From the NCBI RefSeq assembly GCF_019431355.1, contig NZ_CP080269.1:3872501-3936500 (forward strand): DNA of 64,000 nt. The letters are read 5' to 3'. The notes under the pieces were generated by a model. It was not told the origin of the DNA, searched no databases, and saw nothing but the letters and a program-made list of their open reading frames with translations. Shown here piece after piece: positions 1-9,251 of this stretch. This DNA comes from Paenibacillus sp. R14(2021) (GTDB taxonomy: Bacteria > Bacillota > Bacilli > Paenibacillales > Paenibacillaceae). A program made the position numbers and the translations under genes. Within the stretch, counting starts at the first letter, position 1, and each line of letters begins with the position of its first letter.

Positions 1-93
1 TTCATGCAGCAACCCCTCGCCGACCATGCCGGTCGAACCCGTAATAACCGCACGAATCGCCTTCCTCGTTCCCTGTTGTCCCACTTTCGCCAT
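1..93 (-). CDS. NAD(P)-binding Rossmann-fold (SDR/NmrA-like) protein, N-terminal 31 residues only
   Basis: Only the first 31 codons lie in the window. After a short basic lead they encode a beta-strand and glycine-rich loop, VITGSTGMVGEGLL, which is the dinucleotide-binding TGxxGxxG motif of atypical short-chain dehydrogenases/epimerases. ATG at 93-91 is preceded on the minus strand by GGAGAAGGAG, a good ribosome binding site. The start is 24 bases past the stop of the UPF0303 gene, so the two probably form one transcript. Substrate cannot be judged from the N-terminus. Confidence 0.75.
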   Translation of the reverse strand, partial: MAKVGQQGTRKAIRAVITGSTGMVGEGLLHE

Positions 94-117
94 CTCCTTC
101 TCCCCGGAGACGCTGAA

Positions 118-582
118 TTAGCTGTTCAGAAACTTGCGAATGCCATCTACCGCCGCTTGGTGATCTTCCTCGCCGGTCAAGCCCGATACCGTCACGGTTG
201 CAACCTTGCCCTGGCCTCGCACGATAATCGGGAACGATCCGCCTTCGCCCTGGTATTCCGTCAGCGGCAGTCCTGAGCCGTCCTTGAACGTCGTGCCTTC
301 GGCCTTGTACTTCTCGCCCACGTAGAGGGAGCTGTGCCCGTAGTGGTTCACGACGTTCTTCTTCGTGTCCACCCAATAAATGTTGTCCTTGGACGTGCCT
401 GCCATATAGTGCGTAAACAGCGGATGCTCGTCGTTCTCGATATGTACCGCGATACCCTTGCCGATCTCGTTCTTAGCAATTTCGACGATCATACAGCCTA
501 ATTGGAAGGCGTCCTCGTTCGTAAAGGACGTAAATTGCAATTCTTCTTCTTGGTCCAGCAGCTTTTGCAGCAATTCGCTCAT
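118..582 (-). CDS. UPF0303 / haem-degrading-domain (GlcG/HbpS-like) protein
   Basis: A 154-residue protein whose length and sequence fit the UPF0303 family, related to the GlcG/HbpS fold (often labelled haem-degrading domain). It has an acidic N-terminal helix (MSELLQKLLDQEEELQF) and a conserved core with FTHYMAGTSKDN, a VVNHYGHSS segment and a glycine-rich PLTEYQGEGGSFPI stretch. A role in haem or small-molecule binding is family inference; no biochemical function is firmly known. The ATG has GAGGG six bases upstream. It is the first gene of a probable two-gene operon with the SDR gene downstream. Confidence 0.85.
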   Translation of the reverse strand: MSELLQKLLDQEEELQFTSFTNEDAFQLGCMIVEIAKNEIGKGIAVHIENDEHPLFTHYMAGTSKDNIYWVDTKKNVVNHYGHSSLYVGEKYKAEGTTFKDGSGLPLTEYQGEGGSFPIIVRGQGKVATVTVSGLTGEEDHQAAVDGIRKFLNS

Positions 583-638
583 TGTGTTCCCTCTTTCTAA
601 GTCAGCATATCTTCTTACGCTCTAGTTTACGATAAAAT

Positions 639-662
639 AAAGCCCAATCCAACTAGGGCTTT
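639..662. terminator. Small hairpin between divergent genes
   Basis: AAAGCCC (639-645) pairs with GGGCTTT (656-662) around a 10-base loop. On the minus strand it is followed by TTTATTTTATC, resembling a weak terminator. It lies upstream of both neighbours, so its role is unclear. Confidence 0.35.
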
Positions 663-740
663 CGTCATTCATTCGTCTTGGCCGCACGAGCGCAGAATTA
701 GTACGGTGGGCAGGATGTCGTTATTCAATAGCCGCTCTTA

Positions 741-749
741 TGCTATAAT
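741..749 (+). promoter_or_regulatory. Extended -10 promoter of the sensor kinase operon
   Basis: TGCTATAAT is a TGnTATAAT extended -10 element; the -35 region (TTATTC, 721-726) is weak, as often seen with extended -10 promoters. Transcription would begin near 756, which supports the kinase start at 799 rather than the in-frame GTG at 706. Confidence 0.55.
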
Positions 750-798
750 ACCACCCATAACGGTGAACAAGTCTGCCGCAGTAAGGAGATTGGAAGGA

Positions 799-2550
799 AT
801 GAAGAGCCGTATTTTCCAGCGTAAGCCGCGTGCTACCAGCTCATTGAGGCGTACACTGGTCATGTATTTGATTATCGGCAGCCTGTTGCCGCTTGCTCTG
901 CTTGGCGTCATTACGTACTATTCCGTCTATTCCATCCTCACGAACAAAATTCAAAGCGGCATCAGCGCCACGCTAAATCAGGAAGGCGCCAGTCTGGAAA
1001 ATACGATCGACAACCTGGACTTCGCTTCCAAGCAGTTCGCGCTGGATGGGCAGATCGTCGATGAGCTCGCCCTATTTCTGCATGAAACGCAGGTGTACAA
1101 GAAGTCGCAGCTCATGGTCAGCATCAACGAGAAAATCAATTTGGTTAATTTCACGAATCCCGATCTCGGGCTGACGGCGTACGTGGTTCCCGGCCAAGAC
1201 GATCCGGTCCTGTTCACGAATCTGTCGATCAAACGGGAATTCGACACGAAGAAGCTGCCGCCTTTCATTACGTATAACGGCGCGTCCTACTTCGGTCCGC
1301 ATAAGACGATGTACAACGACAGCGCGAATATCGTCTTCTCCTCCCTGCGGGTCGTTCAAGCGCCCAATGTGAAGAACGTTTACATTTATCTCGAGACGAA
1401 CTACAACTCGTTCGCCAAGATTCTGAACCAGCGCTCTTATGGGATTGAGGTGACGCACCTGCTCGTGAACGAGCAGGGCAACATGACGTTCGTCGAGCAT
1501 AAGGACATGCCCCCCGAAGTGCTGAACGGCAAATGGAACAGCAGCGGCCCTGCGCATGAAGTGCGCGACGGCTATCATTTCTTCCGGTATAAGAGCCCGC
1601 AGGGCTGGCAGCTGATTACGGCGGTGAAGCAGGCGACGTTCAACAGCGAAATCTATTCCTGGCTGTACAAGCTGTTCTTCGTCGCCATGGGCACGTTGAT
1701 CTTCGCCGTCCTGCTCGCGCTGTTCATCTGGAAGCAGGTCTACCGGCCGCTGCGCAAGGTCAACGTGGAAATCGTACGAATGGCCGAGAATATCGAGACG
1801 CCGGTTACCTACACGCAGGTGGAGGAGTTCGATCTGCTGCTCGGCAATTTTCAGGATATGAAGAACAAAATCAACGTACTTCTGAGCGAAGTTGAGCATA
1901 ATGAGAAACAGAAGAGCCAGCTGGAAATCGAGAAGCTGCTGAGTCAGATCAACCCCCACTTCCTGCACAATACGCTGAATACCGTGCAGTGGCTCGCCCG
2001 GATGAACGGACAGAAGGAAATCGACAAGCTGGTCACGCTGCTCGTCAAGGTGCTGCAGTACAATCTGGGGAAGCAGAGCATTATCGTGACCGTTCAGGAT
2101 GAGATAAATGCCCTCCAGAACTATATGGAGCTGCAGCGGATTCGGTATGATTACGAGTTTGAATACGTGGTTCACGTGGACGAAGAGGTGGTTACTGCCG
2201 CCATCCCGCGGTTTCTGCTGCAGCCGCTCGTCGAGAATGCGATCTATCATGGAACTAGCGAGCGCAACGGGCGCGTCGACATCACGATTCGTGCCTTGGA
2301 CGCCGAAACGGTGTACCTGGAGGTTGCCGATAACGGCGAGGGCATCGATCCGGAAACAGCGCAGCGGCTGCTGAGCGAGGATGACTTTGCCGGCAAGAGC
2401 GGACTTGGCATCGGACTCTCCTACGTGAACCGGCTGCTCCAGCGCTTCTACGGGGATCGGAAGAAGATCGACATCATCGGCGAGCCGGGCGTTGGAACAA
2501 CGATCGTCATTATAATTCCGCGAAAAGCGAGGGAAGATTTCGATGATTAG
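799..2550 (+). CDS. YesM-family sensor histidine kinase of a sugar-uptake module
   Basis: A 583-residue membrane sensor kinase. A first membrane segment at about 22-42 is followed by an extracellular sensing region to about 290, a second membrane segment (about 292-311), a HAMP-like linker, and a His_kinase/HATPase region. The phospho-acceptor is H387 in QINPHFLHNTLN, the hallmark of the YesM/LytS-type kinases. The N-box (QPLVENAIYHG) and G-boxes (ADNGEGID, GLGIGLSYV) are intact. ATG 799 has AAGGAG about ten bases upstream and lies downstream of the extended -10. The stop overlaps the regulator start by eight bases, so translation is coupled. The kinase probably senses oligosaccharide, directly or via the binding protein encoded downstream. 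Confidence 0.9.
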   Translation: MKSRIFQRKPRATSSLRRTLVMYLIIGSLLPLALLGVITYYSVYSILTNKIQSGISATLNQEGASLENTIDNLDFASKQFALDGQIVDELALFLHETQVYKKSQLMVSINEKINLVNFTNPDLGLTAYVVPGQDDPVLFTNLSIKREFDTKKLPPFITYNGASYFGPHKTMYNDSANIVFSSLRVVQAPNVKNVYIYLETNYNSFAKILNQRSYGIEVTHLLVNEQGNMTFVEHKDMPPEVLNGKWNSSGPAHEVRDGYHFFRYKSPQGWQLITAVKQATFNSEIYSWLYKLFFVAMGTLIFAVLLALFIWKQVYRPLRKVNVEIVRMAENIETPVTYTQVEEFDLLLGNFQDMKNKINVLLSEVEHNEKQKSQLEIEKLLSQINPHFLHNTLNTVQWLARMNGQKEIDKLVTLLVKVLQYNLGKQSIIVTVQDEINALQNYMELQRIRYDYEFEYVVHVDEEVVTAAIPRFLLQPLVENAIYHGTSERNGRVDITIRALDAETVYLEVADNGEGIDPETAQRLLSEDDFAGKSGLGIGLSYVNRLLQRFYGDRKKIDIIGEPGVGTTIVIIIPRKAREDFDD

Positions 2551-3958
2551 AGCAATGGTTGTGGACGATGAGAAGCTGGTGCGCAAAGGCTTCATCTCGG
2601 TAATAGACTGGGCTTCCTTCGGCATCGTGATCGTCGGCGAAGCGGCCGACGGGAGATCTGCGATGGAGTTTCTGGCTGCGAACGAAGTGGACCTGCTGTT
2701 CACGGACATTACCATGCCCGGCATGAACGGCTTCGAGCTGCTCGGCAATGTCCGCAAGCGGTTTCCGCGGATGAAATCCGTCGTGCTGACCTGCCATCAT
2801 GAGTTTGATTTCCTGCAGGAAGCGCTTCGCCTCGGAGCAATTGATTATATCGTCAAGACGCTGCTCGACATGGAGAACGTAGATGAGGTCATGAACCGGA
2901 TCGTGGACCGCATCCAGTGGGAAGAGAGCAGCCGAAAGGCGTTCTCGCCCGGCTCGGATACGAGTCAAGAGCGCTTCACGTCGGCATCCGCCCTTATCTT
3001 CAGTCCCGTTTCTCCGGGACAGGATACGAGCGAGCTGTTCCGGCTGCCGATTGCCCAGCGCAATCCGCTGCTAGAGCTGGACGGCCGCTGGATGGCGCCG
3101 ATTGCCCGCACAGGATGGTACCCCGAGCTGCAGAAGGAGCTCGAGGGACTGCATGGCGGCAGATGGCAGACTGCGCTTGTGACCGGCCTGCAGGATCAGC
3201 CGCTGGCGGACGTCAAGCGTCTCCTGAACGAGCGGCTGCCCAGCCATATCTTCTATGCGGCCGACCCTGCCGCTTCGCAGCCGGTGGTTATTGCCTACGA
3301 GAAGCTGAGCTCCGAGCAGCCGCAGCCGGCGGCAGGCTCGGACGCCGACTTCGCCCAGTGGATTGACGTCAAATGGGCGCTGTATCCGAGCGAGTGGGAA
3401 GCCTTCGTGCAGAAGGTCACCGCGTGCAAGCCGGAACCGGCGCGCCTTGATGCCTTTGCCCATAAGCTTCGCCAGGAATGGACCAGACTGCTGCTGGGCG
3501 AGGAGGCGATCCACCGTCTGTACGACGATCAGAAGCACCGCCACACCTGGGCCGCATGGCGGGATTGGTTCAGGCTGTTCTCCGACCTTGCGCAGCGCAG
3601 AATGCTTGAGCTGTCGCTCTCCCGTGAAGTTATGATTAGTTTGATCCATGCCATTCAATATATGCGGCTTCATGCCGGCGAGAAAATCAATCAGACCGAT
3701 GTGGCCCTCCATATCAACATGAGCAGGAGCTACTTTAGCCAATGCTTCACGCGCTTCGCCGGACAATCGTTCGGAGAGATGCTTCGCACGCTTCGGATCG
3801 AGCGCGCCAAGACGCTGCTGCTGGAGTCCGAGGCGCCCGTTTACGAAATCGCTTCCTTGGCAGGCTTCGAGGATGACAAGTATTTCAGCCGCGTGTTCAA
3901 AGAACGTGTTGGCAAGCTGCCTACCGAATATCGGCATGATGGTGGGAAAACGGTTTAG
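2543..3958 (+). CDS. YesN-type response regulator with AraC DNA-binding domain
   Basis: A 471-residue regulator. The receiver domain (1-120) has the acidic pair VDDEK, phospho-acceptor D55 in FTDITMPGMNG, and the conserved lysine in DYIVKT. A poorly conserved central region typical of YesN proteins follows. The C-terminal AraC/XylS domain (about 370-465) has both helix-turn-helix motifs (VALHINMSRSYFSQCF and YEIASLAGFEDDKYFSRVF). It is the cognate partner of the overlapping YesM-like kinase and presumably activates the ABC transporter genes that follow. Confidence 0.92.
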   Translation: MIRAMVVDDEKLVRKGFISVIDWASFGIVIVGEAADGRSAMEFLAANEVDLLFTDITMPGMNGFELLGNVRKRFPRMKSVVLTCHHEFDFLQEALRLGAIDYIVKTLLDMENVDEVMNRIVDRIQWEESSRKAFSPGSDTSQERFTSASALIFSPVSPGQDTSELFRLPIAQRNPLLELDGRWMAPIARTGWYPELQKELEGLHGGRWQTALVTGLQDQPLADVKRLLNERLPSHIFYAADPAASQPVVIAYEKLSSEQPQPAAGSDADFAQWIDVKWALYPSEWEAFVQKVTACKPEPARLDAFAHKLRQEWTRLLLGEEAIHRLYDDQKHRHTWAAWRDWFRLFSDLAQRRMLELSLSREVMISLIHAIQYMRLHAGEKINQTDVALHINMSRSYFSQCFTRFAGQSFGEMLRTLRIERAKTLLLESEAPVYEIASLAGFEDDKYFSRVFKERVGKLPTEYRHDGGKTV

Positions 3959-4007
3959 ATCCGGTGGGAAATCGGTTCTCGATTTGCAACATCGCACGTC
4001 CATCTGC

Positions 4008-4036
4008 GGCCCGTTTTCACTCCAAGAAAACGGGCC
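4008..4036 (+). terminator. Intergenic hairpin between regulator and transporter genes
   Basis: GGCCCGTTTTC (4008-4018) pairs perfectly with GAAAACGGGCC (4026-4036) over a 7-base loop. There is no clear T-run afterwards, so it may be an mRNA-stabilising or processing hairpin rather than a full terminator between the two-component system and the transporter genes. Confidence 0.5.
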
Positions 4037-4049
4037 TGTTCAGTTAAAA

Positions 4050-4063
4050 TGAAAGCGTACACA
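4050..4063 (+). promoter_or_regulatory. Putative CcpA (cre) site upstream of the binding-protein gene
   Basis: TGAAAGCGTACACA matches the cre consensus TGWAANCGNTNWCA at 13 of 14 positions (A for T at position 10). It lies 33 bases before the ATG and overlaps a possible -10 (TAAAAT, 4045-4050), placing it suitably for carbon catabolite repression of this transporter. Confidence 0.5.
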
Positions 4064-4095
4064 GAACAACCGAAACAGAAACGGGGGATTTCTAA

Positions 4096-5808
4096 ATGAA
4101 AGCAAAGCTTCTACTTACAGCAATGGCTTTGTCCGTCGCGTTAACCGCATGCGGTACGAACAGCAGCAACAACGGCAGCACAGCGTCTGATCCAGCTGCA
4201 GGCAACGGCAAGAACAACCAGACGAACAATGCTTCCGGAAACGCAGCATCAGGTGAAGATTTGGCTTACGAGAAAACAGCAGAGCCGGTTACGATCAACA
4301 TCGGTTTCAAAGTGCCTGACGGCAAGCTGACGGACGGAGACACCAACGACAACAACGTAGCCTCCCGTTATTTTGAAAGCCTCACCAACATAAAAGTCGC
4401 GCATTCTTGGGAAGCCAAGGGTGTCGATGCCTTCACGCAAAAGGTCAACCTGGCAATCGCAAGTAACGATTTGCCTGACGCCTTGGTCGTTGACCGCAAC
4501 CAGCTTCGCAAGTTGATCGACAATGACATGATCGAGGATCTGTCCGATGTTTACGAGAAATACGGCTCCAAGCTTGTCAAGGATATCTACGCTTCCACGA
4601 ACGGCATGGCGCTTGCCGATGCGACTTCGGACGGCAAGCTGTACGGCCTGCCAAACGTGGCCATTGATGCAGACGCTCCATCGCTTCTCTGGATCCGCCA
4701 AGATTGGCTCGATAAGCTGAAGCTGCCAGCTCCAAAGACAATGGATGACCTTGAGAAAATCGCGAAAGCGTTCGTCGAGCAGGATCCAGACGGTAACGGC
4801 AAAGCGGACACGGTTGGCCTTGAAGGCGACAAAGCGGTCGTATACGGCCAAAAGCCGAACCCGAACGGCTTTGACTCCATCTTCAGCTCGTTCCATGCAT
4901 TCCCTAAAAACTGGATCAAGGACGCAAACGGCAACATCGTTTACGGTTCCACGACGCCAGAGAACAAGGAAGCGCTAGCGAAGCTGGCTGACTGGTACAA
5001 ACGCGGTCTGATCGACAAACAATTCGCGTTGTACAAAGAAACACAAGAGCCGATCGTCGCGAACAAAACCGGCCTGTTCTTCGGCCCTTGGTGGATGCCC
5101 TACTGGCCGCTTGCCGACTCCGTCACGAACGACACGAAAGCCGAGTGGAAAGCTTACGCGGCTCCAGTGGACGCATCCGGCAAATTCGTAACGCACATGG
5201 CGCCGGTAACGGACCGCTACATCGTCGTTCGCAAGGGCTACGAGCATCCGGAAGCCGCCGTGAAATTGCTGAACGTCTTCACCCGTTACGAGAGAAGACA
5301 AGATCCGAACACCGAAGAAGTGAAGAAGCTGGATGACTACGCGGCGAAAACAACCGTGCATATCCGCGACTACTATCCGTTCGACCTGCTTCTCGACTAC
5401 TCCGACGCCGTCGTGAAACGCTACGCAGACGTTCAGAAGGCGATTAAAGGCGAGATCGATCCGAAAACCTTCGATCCCGATACGAAGCTCGTATACGATT
5501 TCTCTGTCCAAGAGAAAGAAAATCCGAAGAAGAACATGGATGCGTGGAAACCGGCCAAAGCGTATGAAATCGGCGGCGGTGTTCTAGCTAACGAGCAAAT
5601 GGACAAAGTATACAGCGTCTTCTACGGCATGACCCGCACGATGGAAACAAAATGGACCACGCTTGAGAAATTGGAAAACGAAACGTTCTTGAAAATCATC
5701 GTCGGCGACCAGCCGATCAGCGCTTTCGACGATTTCGTAGCCCAATGGAAGAAGCTTGGCGGCGACCAAATCACGAAAGAAGTTACAGAAGCCGTAGGCG
5801 ACAAGTAA
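4096..5808 (+). CDS. LplA-type extracellular solute-binding lipoprotein
   Basis: A 570-residue lipoprotein that should capture an oligosaccharide outside the membrane and deliver it to the two permeases encoded next. The signal peptide ends in lipobox LTAC with lipidated C19, followed by an Asn/Ser/Gly-rich linker to about residue 55. The remainder has the features of large family-1 binding proteins (DLPDALVVDRNQL, GKLYGLPN, NKTGLFFGPWW). GGGG precedes the ATG. No ATPase gene is present, as is usual for these systems, which share an MsmX-like ATPase encoded elsewhere. The ligand cannot be inferred from sequence. Confidence 0.9.
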   Translation: MKAKLLLTAMALSVALTACGTNSSNNGSTASDPAAGNGKNNQTNNASGNAASGEDLAYEKTAEPVTINIGFKVPDGKLTDGDTNDNNVASRYFESLTNIKVAHSWEAKGVDAFTQKVNLAIASNDLPDALVVDRNQLRKLIDNDMIEDLSDVYEKYGSKLVKDIYASTNGMALADATSDGKLYGLPNVAIDADAPSLLWIRQDWLDKLKLPAPKTMDDLEKIAKAFVEQDPDGNGKADTVGLEGDKAVVYGQKPNPNGFDSIFSSFHAFPKNWIKDANGNIVYGSTTPENKEALAKLADWYKRGLIDKQFALYKETQEPIVANKTGLFFGPWWMPYWPLADSVTNDTKAEWKAYAAPVDASGKFVTHMAPVTDRYIVVRKGYEHPEAAVKLLNVFTRYERRQDPNTEEVKKLDDYAAKTTVHIRDYYPFDLLLDYSDAVVKRYADVQKAIKGEIDPKTFDPDTKLVYDFSVQEKENPKKNMDAWKPAKAYEIGGGVLANEQMDKVYSVFYGMTRTMETKWTTLEKLENETFLKIIVGDQPISAFDDFVAQWKKLGGDQITKEVTEAVGDK

Positions 5809-5899
5809 ACCATCTATCAGCAGCAACCAGCGGGCTTCCGACAGTTCACCTGCGGAAGCCCCTTCCTTACAAAAATTCAAAAAAAAGCGGTGAGAACCG

Positions 5900-6790
5900 A
5901 TGCGCATGAAAAAGAATGCAATTCATTACAATGTTATGGTTCTGCCAGGCATTATTTTTCTGGCCTTGTTCAGTATCGTACCGATATTTTACGCCATTAT
6001 CGCCTTTGAGAATTTCAAACCGGGACGCGGTATCCGAGGCTCGGAATGGATTGGGCTCGAGAACTTCACCTACCTGTTTCAACTGCCTGACAGCGGGCAA
6101 ATTTTCTTCAATACGATCTTCCTGGCAGTATTGAAAATCATCGCCAATCTGATCATTCCGCTCGTCTTCGCCTTGCTCTTAAATGAGGTTAGACAAAAGT
6201 TTCTGCGGAAGTCGATCCAAACCATCGTCTATTTGCCGCACTTTCTCTCCTGGGTGCTGCTTGCGACTATATTCTTCGACGTGTTCTCGCTTGACGGTAT
6301 CGTCAACAAGCTGTTCGGCGTATTCGGCATCGATCCGATCTTGTTCTATGCCAGCAACAAATGGTTCCCGGCCATAATCGTCGGCACGGATGTCTGGAAG
6401 GAATTCGGCTTCAGCGCCATTATCTATCTGGCAGCCTTGACGGGCATCAATCCCGTGCTGTACGAAGCCGCGGAGATGGACGGCGCAAGCCGCTTCCGCC
6501 AGCTGTGGCATGTCACGCTTCCGGGCGTGCGGACAACCGTCGTGCTGCTCGGCACCTTGGCGCTCGGCAACGTTATGAACGCCAATTTCGATCAAATCTT
6601 CAACATGTACAATCCGCTCGTCTATCAGTCCGCGGACATTATCGATACGTATGTTTACCGTGCGGGTCTAAACGATTTGCAATTCAGCTTGGCGACCGCG
6701 GTCGGATTGTTAAAATCGGTCATCAGCTTCATCCTGGTCGTCATTTCGTACTTCATGGCCAGCAAATTCGCCAACTACCGTATTTTCTAA
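5900..6790 (+). CDS. LplB-type sugar ABC transporter permease
   Basis: A 296-residue inner-membrane permease with about six hydrophobic segments. The cytoplasmic EAA loop reads YEAAEMDGASRFRQLWHVTLPG, which contacts the ATPase. It starts 91 bases after the binding-protein stop, with AAAAAAGCGGTGAGAACC before the ATG supplying a GGTGAG site. Its length and order fit the LplB/YtcP group. It forms the channel together with the next gene product. Confidence 0.9.
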   Translation: MRMKKNAIHYNVMVLPGIIFLALFSIVPIFYAIIAFENFKPGRGIRGSEWIGLENFTYLFQLPDSGQIFFNTIFLAVLKIIANLIIPLVFALLLNEVRQKFLRKSIQTIVYLPHFLSWVLLATIFFDVFSLDGIVNKLFGVFGIDPILFYASNKWFPAIIVGTDVWKEFGFSAIIYLAALTGINPVLYEAAEMDGASRFRQLWHVTLPGVRTTVVLLGTLALGNVMNANFDQIFNMYNPLVYQSADIIDTYVYRAGLNDLQFSLATAVGLLKSVISFILVVISYFMASKFANYRIF

Positions 6791-6807
6791 GAATGAGGTG
6801 ATTATCT

Positions 6808-7701
6808 ATGGTGGGAAGATCCAACCTGTCGAACCGAACAATCGATGCAGCAATCGTGACGATTCTTATTATCTTCACGCTCGTCTGCCTCGTCCCGCTT
6901 CTTCATACCCTTGCCGTCTCGTTCAGCGATAAGACGGCGGCGGATGCCGGACGCGTTCTGCTGACGCCGATCAAAGTGACGACCTCGAGCTATGCCAAAG
7001 TGCTTGACGACGCGAAGTTTTTCCATGCTTTCTACATTTCCGTTAAGCGCGTATTTTTTGGCGGCCTGCTCAATTTCGTCCTTACGGTCATGATGGCGTA
7101 CGCGCTGTCCAAGGATGCCAAGCAGTTCACGATGCGCAATGTTTACATGTGGTTCCTCGTCTTCACCATGCTGTTCAGCGGCGGGATCGTACCTTGGTTC
7201 CTGACTATTAAATCGTACCACTTGCTCGATTCCTTCTGGGCGCTCATTCTTCCCCATGCCGTGCAGGTATTCAATGTCATCCTGCTGATGAACTTCTTCC
7301 GCAACCTGCCGAAGGAGCTCTCGGAAGCGGCTGAAATGGACGGCGCGGGTCCATGGTACATCATGATTCGCCTGTTCCTTCCGCTGTCGCTCCCGGCCAT
7401 TGCCACAGTGACGCTGTTCAGTATTGTCTTCCACTGGAATTCCTTCTTCGACGGTCTCGTCTTAATGAACAAGCAGGACCATTATCCGCTGCAAACGTAT
7501 ATCCAGACGCTGGTCGCCCAGCTCAGCATGCAGGCGATGACCGGCATGTCGCCCGATCAATTGGCGCAGGCGATGGCGGTATCGAACCGCACGTTCAATG
7601 CCGCCAAGATCATCATTTCCATGATCCCGATCCTGCTGATTTATCCGTTCATTCAGCGCTTCTTCATTCATGGGATGACACTTGGATCCGTGAAGGAATA
7701 G
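6808..7701 (+). CDS. LplC-type sugar ABC transporter permease (CUT1 family)
   Basis: The second permease (297 residues) has six predicted membrane segments. Its EAA loop is SEAAEMDGAGPWYIMIRLFLP, near residues 170-190. GAGGTGA is seven bases before the ATG, 17 bases after the previous stop. The C-terminus (RFFIHGMTLGSVKE) matches the usual ending of the LplC group. It closes the operon and is followed by a strong terminator. Confidence 0.92.
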   Translation: MVGRSNLSNRTIDAAIVTILIIFTLVCLVPLLHTLAVSFSDKTAADAGRVLLTPIKVTTSSYAKVLDDAKFFHAFYISVKRVFFGGLLNFVLTVMMAYALSKDAKQFTMRNVYMWFLVFTMLFSGGIVPWFLTIKSYHLLDSFWALILPHAVQVFNVILLMNFFRNLPKELSEAAEMDGAGPWYIMIRLFLPLSLPAIATVTLFSIVFHWNSFFDGLVLMNKQDHYPLQTYIQTLVAQLSMQAMTGMSPDQLAQAMAVSNRTFNAAKIIISMIPILLIYPFIQRFFIHGMTLGSVKE

Positions 7702-7738
7702 CGTATTGCACAGGCAGCAGACGCTGCAGTCCTGCAGC

Positions 7739-7783
7739 AAAGGAGCCGCCCCAGGTCAATGACCCAGGGCGGCTCCTTTCTTA
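7739..7783 (+). terminator. Rho-independent terminator of the first sugar module
   Basis: AAAGGAGCCGCCC (7739-7751) pairs perfectly with GGGCGGCTCCTTT (7767-7779), followed by CTTATCT. It also faces the end of the minus-strand DUF2306 gene and could act in both directions. Confidence 0.85.
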
Positions 7784-7813
7784 TCTCGTTCTATACCGAT
7801 TCTTGCACCTTGC

Positions 7814-8437
7814 TTACTTTCGCTTCAGAATCACCCATTCCACCAGCATGAAATTAACGAGGAGTCCGGCCCATATATTGACGTTCAGCACGTCCTCCAC
7901 CATCCCCTCCCTGCCAGCCGGCAGCGAGAAGCCGTGCAGCAGCGCGTAAGCCAGCAGCAGGAAGGGAACGAGCAGGCGCCCGCTTACGGCGACGAGCGTG
8001 ATGCCGAAGCTGCGAATCATCCATTTCCGGTGCTCAGTGAAATTCCGGCGGACCGCGCTCCGGTAGCCTTGCCAGGTCGTGAACAGCCAGAACAGCGACA
8101 GCGCCAAGAAGCTGACCGCCTTCGGGAAATTATCGATATCGCCGACGATGCCAAGCGCGAGCAGACTGCTCACGAATACGCTGCCGACATAGACCCGGCC
8201 AAGAGACCGATGCAGCTTGGGCCGCTGCGCCCGCAGCCGGTCGCTGAATTGCAGCAAGCCTGCCACCAGCGCGATGAACGCGAAGCCAATATGCGCAACG
8301 AGCAGCGGGAACTGCAGGCTGCCTGGCGTGTTCGACACGCGGCTGTTCGCAGGGTTAAACGTGAAATACGGCGCCGCGAACGGAATCATCACGCCCAGGG
8401 ACACGATCACGAGCAGCCACCAGCTTCTTCTCTTCAT
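7814..8437 (-). CDS. DUF2306 membrane protein
   Basis: A 207-residue protein with about six hydrophobic helices and an LHRSLGRVYVGSVF motif containing a conserved His/Arg pair. A TEHRKWMIRSFGIT segment near the C-terminal third is typical of DUF2306, a family with cytochrome-b-like transmembrane helices of unknown function. ATG 8437 is preferred to the adjacent TTG 8440. It lies 30 bases after the methyltransferase stop and is probably co-transcribed with it. Confidence 0.8.
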   Translation of the reverse strand: MKRRSWWLLVIVSLGVMIPFAAPYFTFNPANSRVSNTPGSLQFPLLVAHIGFAFIALVAGLLQFSDRLRAQRPKLHRSLGRVYVGSVFVSSLLALGIVGDIDNFPKAVSFLALSLFWLFTTWQGYRSAVRRNFTEHRKWMIRSFGITLVAVSGRLLVPFLLLAYALLHGFSLPAGREGMVEDVLNVNIWAGLLVNFMLVEWVILKRK

Positions 8438-8467
8438 CAAACCCCTGCACCTCGCTGTTTGTTTGCC

Positions 8468-9214
8468 TTACTTGCTTGCCGTTATCATGAAGCGCTTCGC
8501 ATTCGTTCGGATGCCTATTGGGGTCCGATTGTCCGCGATGAAACGCTCCAGAATAGCAAAATCGCCATCCCGTTCGCCGAAATGCGGGATGATTGGCGTA
8601 TGCTTCAATAAAAACACGAGATCTTCGGGCCGCTCATAATATTCCTCCGCATCGTACTCGGACGCCTGCACGTCACGGAAGCCCGCATCGCTCAGCTCCG
8701 CAAGATAGCGGCGCATCAGCGTGCCGTCCGGCGCCGTATGCTGTCCCCTGCCGAAAGCTTCGGCAAGGTTATGCTTATCCCGCTCGCCCACCTGCTGCGT
8801 CAGAAATTGTCCGCCGGCCGACAGCACACGGAATGCTTCATGCGCGTCGAACGGCGCGTGACGGCATGCAATCACATGAACGCAGGCATCCGGCAGTTCG
8901 AGTTTCTCCGCGGCCATCTGCAGCATGCTTACGTTCGTTATCCCGGCGTGCGCCGCATTGGCGCGCGCCGTCTCGATCATGCCTGCCGATTGATCGATGC
9001 CGATGAGCTGCCGCGCATAGCCCGCGAGACCGAGCAGCTTCTCTCCTCCGCCCGTACCGATATCCAGCAGCACGTCCGTCTTCCTGCACCGATCTGCGAC
9101 TTCACGATAGAAGTCCCACGCTGCTCCTTCAGACCTGCATCTGACGCTGCTGAAGTCCCACCCGTTGACGGCACCGACCCAATCATAAAAGCTTCTATAT
9201 TCCGATTCTCTCAT
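8468..9214 (-). CDS. Class I SAM-dependent methyltransferase
   Basis: About 248 residues with a class I Rossmann methyltransferase core. Motif I is LLDIGTGGGEKLLGLA, the acidic ribose-binding strand is LIGIDQSAGMI, and motif IV lies near LPDACVHVIACRHAPFD. The first residues (MRESEYRSFYDWVGAVNGWD) resemble a family seen in Bacillales. The start is uncertain: a TTG at 9226 is only three bases after AGGAGAGG, whereas ATG 9214 is 12 bases away. Substrate unknown. Confidence 0.8.
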   Translation of the reverse strand: MRESEYRSFYDWVGAVNGWDFSSVRCRSEGAAWDFYREVADRCRKTDVLLDIGTGGGEKLLGLAGYARQLIGIDQSAGMIETARANAAHAGITNVSMLQMAAEKLELPDACVHVIACRHAPFDAHEAFRVLSAGGQFLTQQVGERDKHNLAEAFGRGQHTAPDGTLMRRYLAELSDAGFRDVQASEYDAEEYYERPEDLVFLLKHTPIIPHFGERDGDFAILERFIADNRTPIGIRTNAKRFMITASK

Positions 9215-9251
9215 CTGTTCACTCAACCTCTCCTAAAATGAAAGTGCCAAC

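Noticed and set aside
706-798. N-terminal extension of the sensor kinase from a GTG
   Set aside because: The predicted extended -10 at 741-749 lies inside it and ATG 799 has a proper ribosome binding site.
1072-2757. A 561-codon minus-strand open frame opposite the YesM-like kinase gene
   Set aside because: It is an antisense shadow of the kinase gene: low-complexity, no ribosome binding site and no recognisable domain.
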